Part shown: piece by piece, positions 32,452 to 44,992 of the stretch
Position numbering within the stretch: the stretch's first letter is position 1
Layout of the letters: each line of letters opens with the position of its first letter
DNA from: Lantana camara
Lineage: Eukaryota > Streptophyta > Magnoliopsida > Lamiales > Verbenaceae
Direction of reading: 5' to 3'
Assembly: GCA_037501455.1 (NCBI GenBank)
Contig: CM074858.1
Span: forward strand, 41,723,001 to 41,787,000
DNA length: 64,000 nucleotides
Position numbers and translations under genes: made by a program
Notes under the pieces: model-generated
What the model was told of the DNA's origin: nothing
Databases searched by the model: none
Seen by the model: only the letters and a program-made list of their open reading frames with translations

Positions 32452-35100
32452 TGTAACGCCCCTGTTTCGGATGAACAGGTAAGCACGCCACGTGTGAGTT
32501 TGTGAGCGTAGGATTTATTTTAATTCTTTAATTTTTTATATTCCTACATGACATCTCACGTTTTTATAAAATTCATGATATATTATTTATGTGAAATATA
32601 TGATTTCATATCATTGGAAAACTATTTCAAGTCATGGAAAAATATTTATTACATGAAATAATTACCGAGAGTGCTTTAATTACCAAAATTGTCCCACATA
32701 TTTATTTCTTTAAAATTAGGGACTTAATTGCATGACTTTTCAAGGACTTGATTGATCATATTTCAAAACTACATATCCTCAATTGTATGACTTGAACTCT
32801 TGGAGGATTAAATGGCAATTTGGCACATTTCACACAAATCAAAATGGTGAATCACGTAACATTATATCTCCAAACTTCCTTGATCAATTTCATCCAACTC
32901 TCCCAACATATTTGCTTCCTTTCACTCTCGGTTCATTCAAGCAAAAAGGAAAGAAGAGATTTTCATCATTCCATCCAAGATTTTCAAGAAATTATCCAAG
33001 TTTTAGAGAAAAATCATCACCATCATCTTTCTTCTCCATTTCTTGTTCTTCCAAAGTGGGTGTATGGTTGATTACATGATTCTTGATCATTTTGGTTGAG
33101 GCTAGGGTTTGAGAAACCATTGAGTATATGGATTAATTGTTGTTTGATACATGAATATGGGATTTTTCCTTGGATTATTGCATGAATTCTTGAAGTATTT
33201 GACTTAATATATTGAATTTATACTTGAGCTTGAAAGTGGAAAAACTTGGAGGATCAAGCATGGTTGATGATTTATTTCATGTTTTATGTTTCTATGAACT
33301 TGTATGCATGCATATTTCCAGAAAAGAAGCAATGTTGGGGATTAAAACTTTGAGCTTTGTTGTTGTTGTTGATGTCGTAGCTGTTGCCCTGCTTCTGCTC
33401 TGTTTTTCAATTTGCAGAAACTGGGAATGACCCTTCCCGCCTTAGTGCATTTTGGGAATGATTGTTCCCAGGCTTCTGTGTAAAGGAGGCCAGCGAGACT
33501 GGGAACGGTCGTTTCCATTTTGGCCTGCGTGCCGAAAGGGCCGTTCCCAGCAAAGCGCGAATTTTAAATTTAAAAGCGATGGCGCGCTTTGGAAGGGCAT
33601 GGGAACGGCCCTTCCCATTTTCAAAGGGAAGCTGGAACGGCCATTCCCATACCATTTAGCAGAGCAAAAGCTACTGCATAAAATTTCAATTTTGAGGTTT
33701 TGATCCAATGCATCCTTTGATCCCAAATTGCTATTATATGATTGAATACATGCTAAAAAAAGATATTTTCATGCTGCATTTCATATTGCTCGTCATCTCG
33801 TTGCATTTTAACCGTTCGTCCTATTTGGTCCATTTTGAGTCATGTCTCACGTATACACGTCGTGTTTGCACAGGTCACGAGGCCGTGGACGAGGAGCAAG
33901 CTCCCTAGAGCATATCCTTTTTTTATTTTGTAGCAAAGGTGAAGTTTTGTTCTAGGTACTTAGAACCTTACAACCCTTATGTGACATTTTCGGCCATAAA
34001 TTATTATATCTATAAACGTTTTTCAAACTATAAATATTTTCAAACAAGCAAGCCATGATTGTTCATGATTTCAAGCATCTTTTGGCGAGTTCATGATTGC
34101 ACTTGGGCCCGAGGGTAGTTTCTTGAGCCAACCGGGAAAGCAAGGGCTGACGGGTAACTCTTGAACTATCCTCACCTCATTGGGATCACCCCCGAAGCCA
34201 CTAGGAGATTAGTGGTGAAAGGAGTTCCATGCGTGGGAGTCATGTTCCCGACGTACACCATGTCGTGGATAGTTGGGCCTTGTAAACCCACTATCACCCG
34301 GAGGAAGAAGGAGATTGGGGACGGATCCGACACCACGAATTGTCCTTAGGTTATTGCATATTTTAATCATGATTATGTCTAATTGTGCACTAAATGAAAT
34401 GTATGATCACGTATTGAATTAATCATGCAAGCACGTATTGTTCACGATTGGTGTAAAGGTTGGAGAATTGCCCTACTCGCCGGGCCACATGTTTTACAAA
34501 ATGATCAAGTTAACATGTTAAATTGGATAGTTGTAGTCTCGGGCAAAGAACAAGTTATTCTTTAACTTTATATTTATTTCATTTCAAATCTTCACCCGAG
34601 GCTATAACTTGCATGTGACGTGTGCTATATATTTATTGCCCCTCACTCAGTCTTCAGTAGACTGATACTCCACTTTTTAGGTACTTTTGGTCATGGTCGT
34701 GCTAGGCGGGAGTTGAGTCAGGTCTTGCATTTCACCGAGTCTAGCATTGTACCTTTCATGTGTAGCACTTTTGATATATCATGTTATGATCATTGTTATT
34801 ATATTTTGGATACTTGGACATGTATAACATATAAGAGATGACAATGTATTGATAGTTAATGTCGGTACTTACTATATATCTACTTTGGTAAATATGGTAC
34901 CTATACGTATTAATAGATATGCTTCCGCTTTTAATTTCATGCCTTGGTTTGTGTATGTTGGGGAGTGTCCCGCCTAGCTCGTTATTTTCTTGATTGTCAC
35001 TCGTTCGCTATATGTTCGGTTTATGTACGGATTGTCCATTTCGTATGTGGATCGGGCTATAGTGCGGGGGATGTAGTGCCTTGGGGATTAGGGTGCTACA
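32452..35100 (+). mobile_element. Solo LTR of the E1 family, 2649 bp, inside E6 5' LTR
   Basis: Begins TGTAACGCCCCTG and ends TAGGGTGCTACA, with TATAA at 32447-32451 and 35101-35105. It shows the E1 LTR features in order: GGGAACG/CGTTCCC-type units (33423-33652, partly decayed), GGGCCCGAGGGTAG (34107), ACCGGGAAAGCAAGGGCTGACGG (34131) and CTCACTCAGTCTTCAGTAGACT (34642). A lone LTR with intact target duplication is the product of LTR-LTR recombination. Confidence 0.92.
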
Positions 35101-35728
35101 TATAACCTATTGATTGAATATGAAAATGAGAGTTATAATCCTGATGGATGATTTTTTGTTTTACCCACTTGGGAAACCATTCTAAAACCATTTTCGGGAT
35201 TATAACATGTATGACTGTGTTTAAGTTTCGTATTATCTATATATTATGCCCTATTTTACACCCACCAGTCTCCTATAGACTGAACCCGGATTGTTTTCAG
35301 TTGTTTGGTGCAGTTGTAAGTGGAGATAGACGGGAATTCAAGTCGGTGTGTCTCGCATTTGTCTCTAGATCTTTATTTTGGGTCTTACACGCACTCATAC
35401 TAGTTTATTTATGACTCTTTTGTATTAACTATGACTTGAGCATACTTGATGGGCCATGATGGCATGTTGTTATTGTAAATATTCTATTTTGTTAGCTCGA
35501 ATGCTCAGTGTATATATATCTTGATCGTGTGTTGCTTCCACTATAGCATACTCTATTTCGTTTAGTTTTGGTATTGTTTGGTTTAAGGGTTAGCCCGCCT
35601 AGCTTAGCGTGTGTGTAGTGTCCCCGTTCACCGTGATTTAGCTCGTGTATGGATTATCCATTTCATATGTGGGTCGGGTCTCGGTGCGGGGGATGTGGTA
35701 CCTTGCACTCGGGTGCTACATCCTTAAG

Positions 35729-35740
35729 TGGTATCAGAGC
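35729..35740 (+). promoter_or_regulatory. E6 primer binding site (initiator tRNA-Met)
   Basis: TGGTATCAGAGC, 8 bases after the 5' LTR end. Confidence 0.93.
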
Positions 35741-35935
35741 TTCGGGTTACAAAACCCGGGCTCTCGTGTCGTGTTAAGTTTGTCTAAGTCGTTCGGCATT
35801 AGCAATTTTTTGTCAATGTGATTCTTGTGCATTTCTTACGTGCTTATGTGCTTATTTCTGGCATTTTAAATGAATTATCTGGTGTTTTCATGCATAAACT
35901 AAACATAGCACGTATTTCAGTGTTTTTTCTACAGG

Positions 35936-38900
35936 ATGCCTCCCCGTAGACATCGTGATAGATCTCCCGAACTGCGTCGTCGTCTTGATCGTTCTCCTTC
36001 TCCTCCACAACAACAACCACCACCCGTTGAAGCCTTTGTGAACTCAGTTATTAATATCATTGATCAAAAGTTACGTGATTATGTCCCTCCGGAACCACCT
36101 GCACCAGCACCAGCACCAGCACCGGCACCTGCTCAGGAAGGAGGAATCACCGTAGTTTACCGTGAGTTTAGAAATCTAATCCTCCCAAGTTTTACTCGGG
36201 GAATGACATGCAAGTCAAACTATGGCTTAAGGAGATTGAACGGACATGGGAGCTTATTCCTTGCTGTCCTCAAGAGAAAGCAAGATGCACTATTGCTCTA
36301 TTGCAGGGACAAGCTTATTCTTGGTGGGAAACGAACAGGATTCAGTTAGATACCGCCGGGGTAGAGGTTGATTGGGATGTATTTGTCCAGGAATTCAAAG
36401 GAAAACTTATTCCACTTTCTTTAAGGACTCGAAGATTAAAGGAATTCACGGAATTAAAGTACGGGAATCGGATTGTATCTGAGTATAATGCAGAGTTTGA
36501 TCGGTTGGTTAGTTATGCTTTGAACATTGCCAATGATGACGCACATAAAGCTATGCACTTTGTCCAAGGTTTGAGTCCGGACATTCAGAGGGCTATTAAG
36601 GTCGGTGATACGAGCACATGGTTGAAAGCTACAACCAAGGCGTTAAGAGTAGAAGATGGAGTGGTGAGCCGGAGGAATACTTACTGCTCAGGCCAAGGAT
36701 CCGGTTCGGGATCTAGATATAATCCGGGCAAGAGACCGATGAATCAAGTAGCACCACAAAACAAAGGCCTAAACAAGAAGCCTCGCACATCCGGACCCAT
36801 TTTCAAACCACCAGCACCACCGGTTAAGAAGGGGGATCGACAGGACATACCACCATGTACTTATTATGGTGGACCGACCCATGCTTACAATAATTGCCGA
36901 AGAATATTGGGTCTATGCCTTATTTGTGGAAAGGGAACTCATATGGCGGCCACTTGCCCCGACAAGAATCCAGCCTTCCAACCGGGAGCTCATAGGCCTA
37001 TGATTCCGGCACGTGCTTATGCCCTTGAGGGCAAGGAACATAATGTAGAAGCCGACCCCAATGTCGTGGTAGAAGGTACCGTTTGCATACATAACATGAA
37101 CATACATGCACTTTTCAATCCGGGTGCTACCCATTCCTTTCTTTCTTGTGATCTAGTTGCTCCTCTGTGCTTTCCTGTTATTTGCTTGAATTCTTGCTAT
37201 TTGGTGAGTTCTCCTCTTGGAGAAAGTTTGCAGACAGATCGGGTTGTCAGGGGTTGTTCAATGATATTAGAAGGGAAAGATTATCCCGCAGATTTCATCA
37301 TGATACCTATGAAGAAATACGGGGTAATTTTAGGTATGGATTGGCTATTCAAGCACCGGGCTACTGTTGATTGCTTTGCAAATAAAGTAAAGTTGGGTGA
37401 GAAGTTGATTGTGGGAGTCGGATCGAATAAGGTACCACTTTTATCCTTTACGGAAGCTCACAAGTTAGTAAGGGATGGAGCCACGGGATTTATAGCCTAT
37501 CTCCTTAACAAACCAAAGGATCAAACTATCTTTGAGGAGACCACCGTAGTGAAGGAATATCCCGATGTATTTTCAGAAATTTTGGGTTCTCTACCGCCAG
37601 ACCGGGAGATTGAGTTTGTAATTGACTTATATCCGGGATCAAAACCGTATTCCACGACTCCTTACAGAATGACTCCGGCGGAGTTGAAAGAATTAAAGAT
37701 TCAACTTGAAGAATTACTTAAAATTGGATATATTCGACCGAGTTCATCTCCTTGGGCTGCTCCAGTTCTTTTTGTCAAGAAGAAGGACGGGATGTTGAGA
37801 ATGTGCATAGATTACTGGGAACTTAATCGGATGACCATAAAGAATAAGTACCCGTTGCTCCACATTGAGGATTTATTCGACATGTTACAAGGTTCGGGGG
37901 TTTATTCAAAATTGGTTTTAAGACAAAGGTATTATCAGTTAAAAATCCGGGAAGATATTCCAAAGACAGGATTTAACACCCGGTATAGGCATTACGAGTT
38001 CGTGGTGATGCCTTTTGGTTTGAGTAATGCCCCTGCAACATTCATGGATATGATGCATAGAATTTTCCGTCCCTATCTCGACAAGTTCGTGGTAATATTT
38101 ATTGATGATATTCTTGTGTATTCACGGACAGTTGAAGATCATGCTCGGCATCTCAGATTGGTGTTGGACACGTTGAGAGAGCACCGGTTATTTGCAAAGT
38201 TTAGTAAGTGTGAGTTTTGGATCGACCAGGTTGCTTTCCTAGGTCACTTTGTTTCAAGTAAGGGTTTGGAAGTAGATCCTTCAAAGATTGAAATAGTTAC
38301 TCAGTGACAAAGTCCGAAGAATACCTCAGAGGTGAGAAATTTCTTGGGTTTGGCAGGTTTTTACCGGAGGTTCTTACAAGATTTTTCAAAGATTGCCGCC
38401 CCTTTAACTCGATTGACCAAGAAAGAAGTTAAATTTGAATGGGACGAGGCATGTGAGGCAAGTTTTCAATTCTTAAAGGAAAAGTTAGCCACTGCACCGG
38501 TATTAGCACTTCCCGAAGGCACCGAAGGATATACGGTTTATACGGACGCCTCGAAGGAAGGTTTGGGATGTGTTTTGATGCAAAACGGTAAAGTGATAGC
38601 CTATGCCACAAGAAAATTAAAGGATCATGAACAAAACTACCCCATTCACGATCTCGAACTTGCAGCAGTGATCTTTACTTTGGGAAAGTAGAGACATTAT
38701 CTTTATGGAATTTCTTTCGAGATCTTTTCCGATCACAAGAGTCTCCAGTATCTATTCTCTCAGAAGGAATTGGACAAGAGACAAAGGCATTGGATGGAGA
38801 TTTGGGCGGATTATGAGTGTACAATTTGATACCATCCCGGAAAAGCCAATGTAGTCGCGGATGCGCTTAGTAGAAAGGCTAGCGTGTCTAATGTAAAAGT

Positions 38901-40372
38901 GGAAAGTGTGAATGAGGATGAACCGTTCAAATTGAGAACTAGTATTCGGAATATCACAGTTCAACAGGATCTTCGATAGAGAATATTTGAGGCTCAGAAA
39001 GTGGATTTCGAGGTTCATAAATTAGCAGAGAAGGCTCGAGATGACCTAGAATGCCCGTTCGGATTTGATGATACGGGGACTTTTGAGATTTAAGAGCAGA
39101 ATTGTTGTACCGGAAGAATTGAAACGGATTATTCTTGAAGAAGCTCACCGGTCAGGATATTCGATACATCCCGGAGGGAATAAGATGTATAAGGATTTGA
39201 AGCAGTTTTATTGGTGGAACGGACTTAAGAGGGATGTAATCAACTTCATGAAACATTATCTGACGTGTCAAGTGGTGAAAGCTGAGCATCAAAAGCCATC
39301 GGGGCTACTTCAACTGTTACCTATCCCGGAATAAAAATGGCCACAAGTGGCCATGGACTTCGTTTCGGGTCTTCCAAGAATGAAGGGTGGTATTGATGGA
39401 ATTTGGGTAATCGTAGATCGATTGACAAAGTTGGCAGACTTCCTTGCTAAGACGTATGTTGATGAGATTGTCTGACTTCATGGAGTGCCGGTTAGCATTG
39501 TTTCAGATAGGGATCCAAGGTTCACTTCTAGATTTTGGCAAGAATTACAAAGAAATTTGGGAACAAGGCTTCAATTCAGCATAGCTTTCCATCCTTAGAC
39601 AGACGGGCAGTCAGAAAGGTTAATTAAATATTTGGAGGATATGTTGAGAGCATGTGCATTGGATTTTTCGAGTTCGTGGAATGAGCAACTGCCTCTGATT
39701 GAGTTCGCTTATAACAATAGCTATCAAGCCTCGATTGAAATGGCGCCCTATGAAGCTCTCTACGGACGGAAGGGTAAATCCCCGTTATTTTTCGACTTAG
39801 AGGAATGGAATTGGACCAAACAGGAAGGAGTGAAACGAGGGGAGAAGAAGGAAAACCCTTCTAAGTCCGTGAAAGCGGCGATTGATAAGGTCCAATTGAT
39901 TCAACAAAGAATGAAAGGAGCTCAAGATAGATAAAAGAGTTATGCGGATCGGCGGAGAAAGAATCTTGAGTTTGAAGTGGGTGATAGGGTATTCTTAAAG
40001 ACTTCCCAGAGAAAAGGGTTCGCAAGGATTGGGAAAGGAGGAAAATTGAACCCTCGGTATTTAGGACCATACGAAATTCTTGAGAAAATTGGAGATACGG
40101 CCTACCGTTTGGATCTATCGTCGAGTCTGACCGGAATTCACAATGTATTTCATGTTTCCATCTTCGCAAGTATTACCCGGATGAATCCGAGATCCTACCC
40201 GTTGAAGAAGTGGAACTTGAGCCTAACCTCACCTTCGTTCAAAAACCGGTTAAGATTTTGGATCGAAAATTTCAAGAACTACGAAATCGACGAATTCCAC
40301 TAGTTAAGGTCTTATGGAGAACAGGAGAAGTGATAAGTCGGAAGAGGTTACGTGGGAAATGGAGGATAAGAT
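35936..40372 (+). pseudogene. E6 gag-pol polyprotein, frameshifted and with many stops
   Basis: Starts MPPRRHRDRSPELRRRLDRS. A one-base loss near 36178 shifts the gag frame, which resumes as the frame at 36208-38307 (gag core, knuckles [14 protein letters not shown] and [14 protein letters not shown], protease [10 protein letters not shown] with Asp changed to Asn, RT with [12 protein letters not shown] and FIDDILVYS). RNase H is at 38332-38830 ([15 protein letters not shown]). Integrase runs from about 39110 (HRSGYSIHPGGNKM) to about 40150, with an internal deletion before 39450. A chromodomain-like tail ends at about 40372 (PLVKVLWR) after another frameshift. Stops: 38305, 38689, 38827, 38977, 39332, 39473, 39596 and 39932 (first bases). 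Frameshift near 39075. The chromodomain-like end and the overall order fit the Tekay clade of chromoviruses. Confidence 0.87.
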
Positions 40373-40410
40373 GAGAAATTTCCACCCCGAGTTGTTTCCG
40401 GGCAATCAGT

Positions 40411-40445
40411 GAATCCGAGGATGGATTCTTTTAAGGGGGAGAGAT
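40411..40445 (+). promoter_or_regulatory. E6 polypurine tract with upstream hairpin
   Basis: GAATCCG-AGGA-TGGATTC (40411-40428, one G-T pair) precedes TTTTAAGGGGGAGAGAT and the LTR start TGTAACG at 40446. Unlike E1, E3 and E7, no hairpin array is seen between pol and this hairpin. Confidence 0.87.
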
Positions 40446-43400
40446 TGTAACGCCCCGATTTTTCGGCCGTACAGGTATGACGTATGTGTTTACCAAATTG
40501 CGCGAATTAATTGTTTATAAGTGTTTTGTATATTTAATTTTATAATTAAATGCTAAAATGTTAAATAATTACATCTTTAATTTTATTAATATTAAATTTA
40601 TATGTAATTCGTTGGCTTTGTTTTTATTTAAATATGAAATTTAATTTTGTTATTTAATATGGAATTCTTCGAATTTGTAAATGCATAGCGCATGAGTGTT
40701 ATAATCGCGCTTCGTTCTTATATGCTTTGATATCGAAATTTCGTGAAAATTTAATATGTTGGAGATACATGTGTTATGAATGTGTATACATGCTCGTTTC
40801 ATATTTTTGATCTCGTTTGGTGTGGTAACGAATTTATTTTGAGTTGTGGAACCAAATCGGGGGTTAATGGGCAATTAGCGCACCCTTGGTTCCGTATGTG
40901 ATATCTTGAGCTCGAGAACTCGGAATCGAGTTCCGTCAACTTTGTTGGACTCGTGTCGACGATTCGGGTCTAATGAACCTAGCCTCATATTTTTCTAAGC
41001 CTATATGAACCCCCGAAATTCAACCGAAAATGAATCGGCCGCAAAACTACCACACTTTACAATTTTAATCATAACTCTCACCATACTTAACCAAATTAAC
41101 CATGGTTGGACTTTTTGGAACCCTGACTTAACCCCATTTCGAAGCATACCTGATACAGAGAGGAAAGCTCAGCCAAACCTCTGACTTCCAGTTCTATTTT
41201 CGTTACCTTGCCAAGCTTGGAGATTTTGAGCTCACATCTCTTCCAACTTCCAACCAATTCAAGATGTGAGTTTAGGGTTGTAATTTACATTAATTTATGA
41301 TCATTTTGAACGATGCATCCCTAATTTTGAGCTAGTTTTCATGGGGTTTTGAAGATATGAATGAATAGTTAGGTTAAATGGAGAAATGATGAATTCTTGA
41401 CTTCCTATGGTTTATAACTTTTTTTTATGCTTTATATGTTATTCTTTTCCCTCATTTATTGTTGAGTATACTTGTATTAGTTGGTGGTTAAGAGTTTGGT
41501 GAGATACCATTAATGAACTTGTTAAGAAATGCATGAAACTTGAACTGAATCTCCCTCCCTCACGTATTGAACTGCTGTTGCGTTTTTGGGACTGATTTTT
41601 GCTGTCAATTACTACTCCTTTCTGCCTTGTTTATTGCTTGTTTATTGGTCATTTTGTACTTGAGTTTCTGCCATGTTTTGCTTCCTTTTGTGCCCTGTAT
41701 TCGCCTTTGAACTGCTGTTGTCTGCTCGCTGCCGAGACACTCTCCCCTGGCGGGGAGAGTTTGTACTGAAATTGTCCCCGAGCAGGGACATTTATGCAGT
41801 TTGCGTCTGCATCTCCTTCCCCAGCCGGGGAAGGTTGTGTTGTGCAGTTCACCGGGCAGGGAACTCTCTTTTTGTGTGTTGTTTGCTACTTTTGCTGCTG
41901 CCTTTTCTTTCTTTTACATGTTTTGATGTATGTGTGTATATATATATATTTAGCTGCTGTGTTTGATTGTGTATTGTGATAAATGTATATATATATATAT
42001 ATAAATGTGTATGCTTGCAAATGTGTATATATAGTATATATATTATTAAATGCATGCATGTGTACGTGTATATACTTATATTAATATAATATCCATATAA
42101 TATACATAATATTTATAATAAACATATGTTTATTATAAATATTATGTATATTATATAGATATTATATTATGCATGTGAATATATATGTGTATATATATAT
42201 ATATATATATGTTTTTATATACATATCAAGTATTGTTTGATTTAATTGAATTATAGAATTAAATTGTTACCTATTTCACGTTCTATCTAATTTCCGATCT
42301 TGACTTGAGTGTACTATTCTCTAATTGTAAACATAATATAGTATGTGTTATGATCGTTATATGAAATTCATGGATTGATTTGGTATGAAATGTGAAAGTT
42401 ATCAACTTGAATGAATATGAACGCTTCTAATATCGAATGAATGACTTGTCTATATGATTTAAGTACATTAATAGTGCACATGAATGTGTTCATGACATAA
42501 TATAATCTTTTATGCATTCATATCATGTTCATTACATTGTCGAGCGTCTTATATGGTCATTTGAGTTACACTTCACTTTCTTTACATAGATCCGGGTCTA
42601 GTTGGAGACGAGGACGAGCAGTGAGGCTCTTCTTGCTATTTCTTTTGTCTTTCAAGGTGGGTTTCTCTACTACTTAGTTAAATGAGCTAATATATCCCAA
42701 TGTGAAACGTTTTAAGTCAAATTAATATATATATATACCGAGTCTTTCAAAGAGTCTATGGTTTTAACGTTAAGCCCTTTTCTTTATTGAACACCCTACC
42801 TAATTGTTTTGGCTAGTATTGATTGATTGCACTGATTGGGGCCCGAGACTTAGTGTACGTGGCTAACCGGGGAAGCACGGACTGACGGTGAACCCGTACA
42901 CTAGTTTCACCAAATCACAGAGTCCCAAACTCGCTAGGAGATTAGTGAGGAAAGGAAGCTGAGTGCCTTTGGGGAACTCATGAAACCCCTCTGGCCAATG
43001 ACTGAGGTGGCCGGGCTTTGCAAACCCGTCCACCGCCCGGAGGAAAAAGGGAATTATATGAATGATTATGAATGATCGAAAGGTTATGATTGATTGATTG
43101 ATTGAGCACGAAAGAATGTATGCATGAATACCTACTTTATATTTTAATGATTACACGAGGTGGAGGTTGGAGACTTAGCCTTCTCCCCGGGCTCACGTAT
43201 AACCTATTGATTGAATATGAAAATGAGAGTTCTAATCCCGATGGATGATTTCTTGTTTTACCCACTTGGGAAACCGTTCTTAAACCTCTTTCGGGATTAT
43301 AACATGCATGAATGTGTTTAAGTTTCGCATTATCTATATATTATGCCCTGTTTTACACCCACCAGTCTCCTATAGGCTGAACCTGGATTGTTTTCAGTAG

Positions 43401-43817
43401 TTTGGTGCAGGTCTAAGTGGAGCTAGGCGGGAATTCGAGTCGGTGTGTCTCGCATTTGTCTCTAGCTCTTTATTTTGGGTCTTACACGCACTCATACTAG
43501 TTTATTTATGACTCATTTGTATTAACTATGACTTGAGCGTACTTGATGGGCCGTGATGGCATGTTATTATTGTAAATATTCTATTTTGGGAGCTCGAATG
43601 TTCAATCTATATATATCTTGATCGTGTGTTGCTTCCGCTATTGCATACTCTATTTCGTTTAGTTTTGGTATTGTTTGGTTTAAGGGTTAGCCCGCCTAGC
43701 TTAGTGTGTGTGTAGTGTCCCCGTTCGCCGTGATTTAGCTCGTGTCTGGATTATCCATTTCATATGCGGGTCGAGTTTCGGTGCGGGGGATGTGGTACCT
43801 TGCGCTCGGTTGCTACA
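40446..43817 (+). repeat. E6 3' LTR, 3372 bp
   Basis: Begins TGTAACGCCCCGAT and ends GGTTGCTACA. Inverted repeats at 41739-41760 (ACTCTCCCC-TGGC-GGGGAGAGT), 41773-41790 (TGTCCCC-GAGC-AGGGACA), 41815-41834 (CCTTCCCC-AGCC-GGGGAAGG) and 41847-41864 (decayed). The loops differ from those of the 5' LTR. Confidence 0.92.
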
Positions 43818-44992
43818 CATTTAATGCAGCTGCAGAGAAGTCCTACATTAAATATTATCGCCCTAAATATTTATAAAAATTTTGATTATTTATAAAATTA
43901 ACATATTGAGGGACCACTCGCTCGAGAAATGCGTGACCACACTGGTGGCTTTGAGGAAGTGTCCCATAATGTAAGTCCTAGGTCGCAACATCCAACGCCA
44001 AGCGTATGTCTAGGGTGGCTCCCAAATTATAGCCACGTGGCAACACGTAGCGGCAGCTGTCAATTTGAGATATCCCCTCAAGGATGCAATCCATAAATAT
44101 TAAATATATGATAAATATTATTATATGAAAATTTTAACAACATTCTTAAAACTTATAATTTATGAAGTCCATAATTATAATTTATGGGCATTTCCAATTA
44201 ATAATTTAACTATAGGACGCAATTTGTTTAACTGTGGAAATCAGTTTGGATTTTCGATATGAGCGAGACATTTTCTGTAACAATTTATTAAAGTGTAAAG
44301 AGTTATTTTAGATTTTGTAAATGAATGGGACGTTCATTACGGCGGTTTCAAACTAATAGAACAAAAAACGCAATTTTTTCAGATATTCAACGGACATGAC
44401 ATATTATAGAACAGTAATACGCAAAAAAGTAACAAATTTTGAATCATTTGCTATGTATACGGCTCCAAAAATGGGGTTCATGTAATTTTCTGGAAAGTTG
44501 CTTTTTCCGGGCAAAAAGAAGAGAGCTAATGTAGTCGACAACGCCAACCATTCACATATTTGATATTTCATTGTCATGAATAAAGAGCCTAAAATTCATT
44601 TCTAAATACTAGAAAGCACATTAAGTTGAAACAAGAAAGTTATTCATATTGGTGGAAGATTGACTCATTCCACAAGCTGAACAAACACTATTCATGACAT
44701 AAATGTATACGAAAATTTTATCCATTTGTCTAATCAAGAATTACATCACAACCCTACTTGTATCATCAAATCAAATGTTAGAATGTGACATTTCACACTT
44801 ACCCCAGATATGAAAGCATCAAATTATTTACAAAGATTAGGATCAACTCTCCAAATAAAATAATCAAGTACAGACGATAGATTACTTGAAGAGGATTGGC
44901 TCTGTCATATACAATGCGTAGGTACATATTATAAACTTTTAATCACTAAATACGATAGGGGGGAATTCTTAAAAAAAAAAAAGAAAAGAAAA
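43818..44992. other. Intergenic region and probable 3' UTR of the IDD gene
   Basis: No coding frame. The first 90 bases include the 25-bp sequence shared with 29299-29323. The part next to 44992 is probably the 3' untranslated region of the minus-strand gene; a run of A at 44971-44982 lies just after its stop codon. The transcript end cannot be fixed by eye. Confidence 0.5.

Larger units (their letters stand above)
29688..35720 (+). repeat. E6 5' LTR, split by a solo LTR
   Basis: Begins TGTAATGCCCCGAG (the 3' LTR has TGTAACGCCCCGAT; C to T at CpG) and ends GGGTGCTACA. LTR sequence stops at 32451 and resumes at 35101 with TATAA repeated on both sides. Contains four inverted repeats (30983-31108), a 104-bp palindrome and a TA microsatellite. 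Confidence 0.9.
29688..43817 (+). mobile_element. E6: complete but inactivated Ty3/gypsy Tekay-like retrotransposon
   Basis: 5' LTR 29688-35720 (interrupted by a solo LTR), internal 35721-40445, 3' LTR 40446-43817. Flanks are CATTA and CATTT, a 5-bp target duplication with one mismatch. Corrected for the insert and its duplicated target, the 5' LTR is 3379 bp against 3372 bp for the 3' LTR. Many LTR differences and many stops show it is older than E1 and E7. Confidence 0.9.

Noticed and set aside
29688..35720. E6 5' LTR as a 6-kb LTR
   Set aside because: The extra length is the solo LTR plus its TATAA duplication; without it the length matches the 3' LTR within 7 bases.
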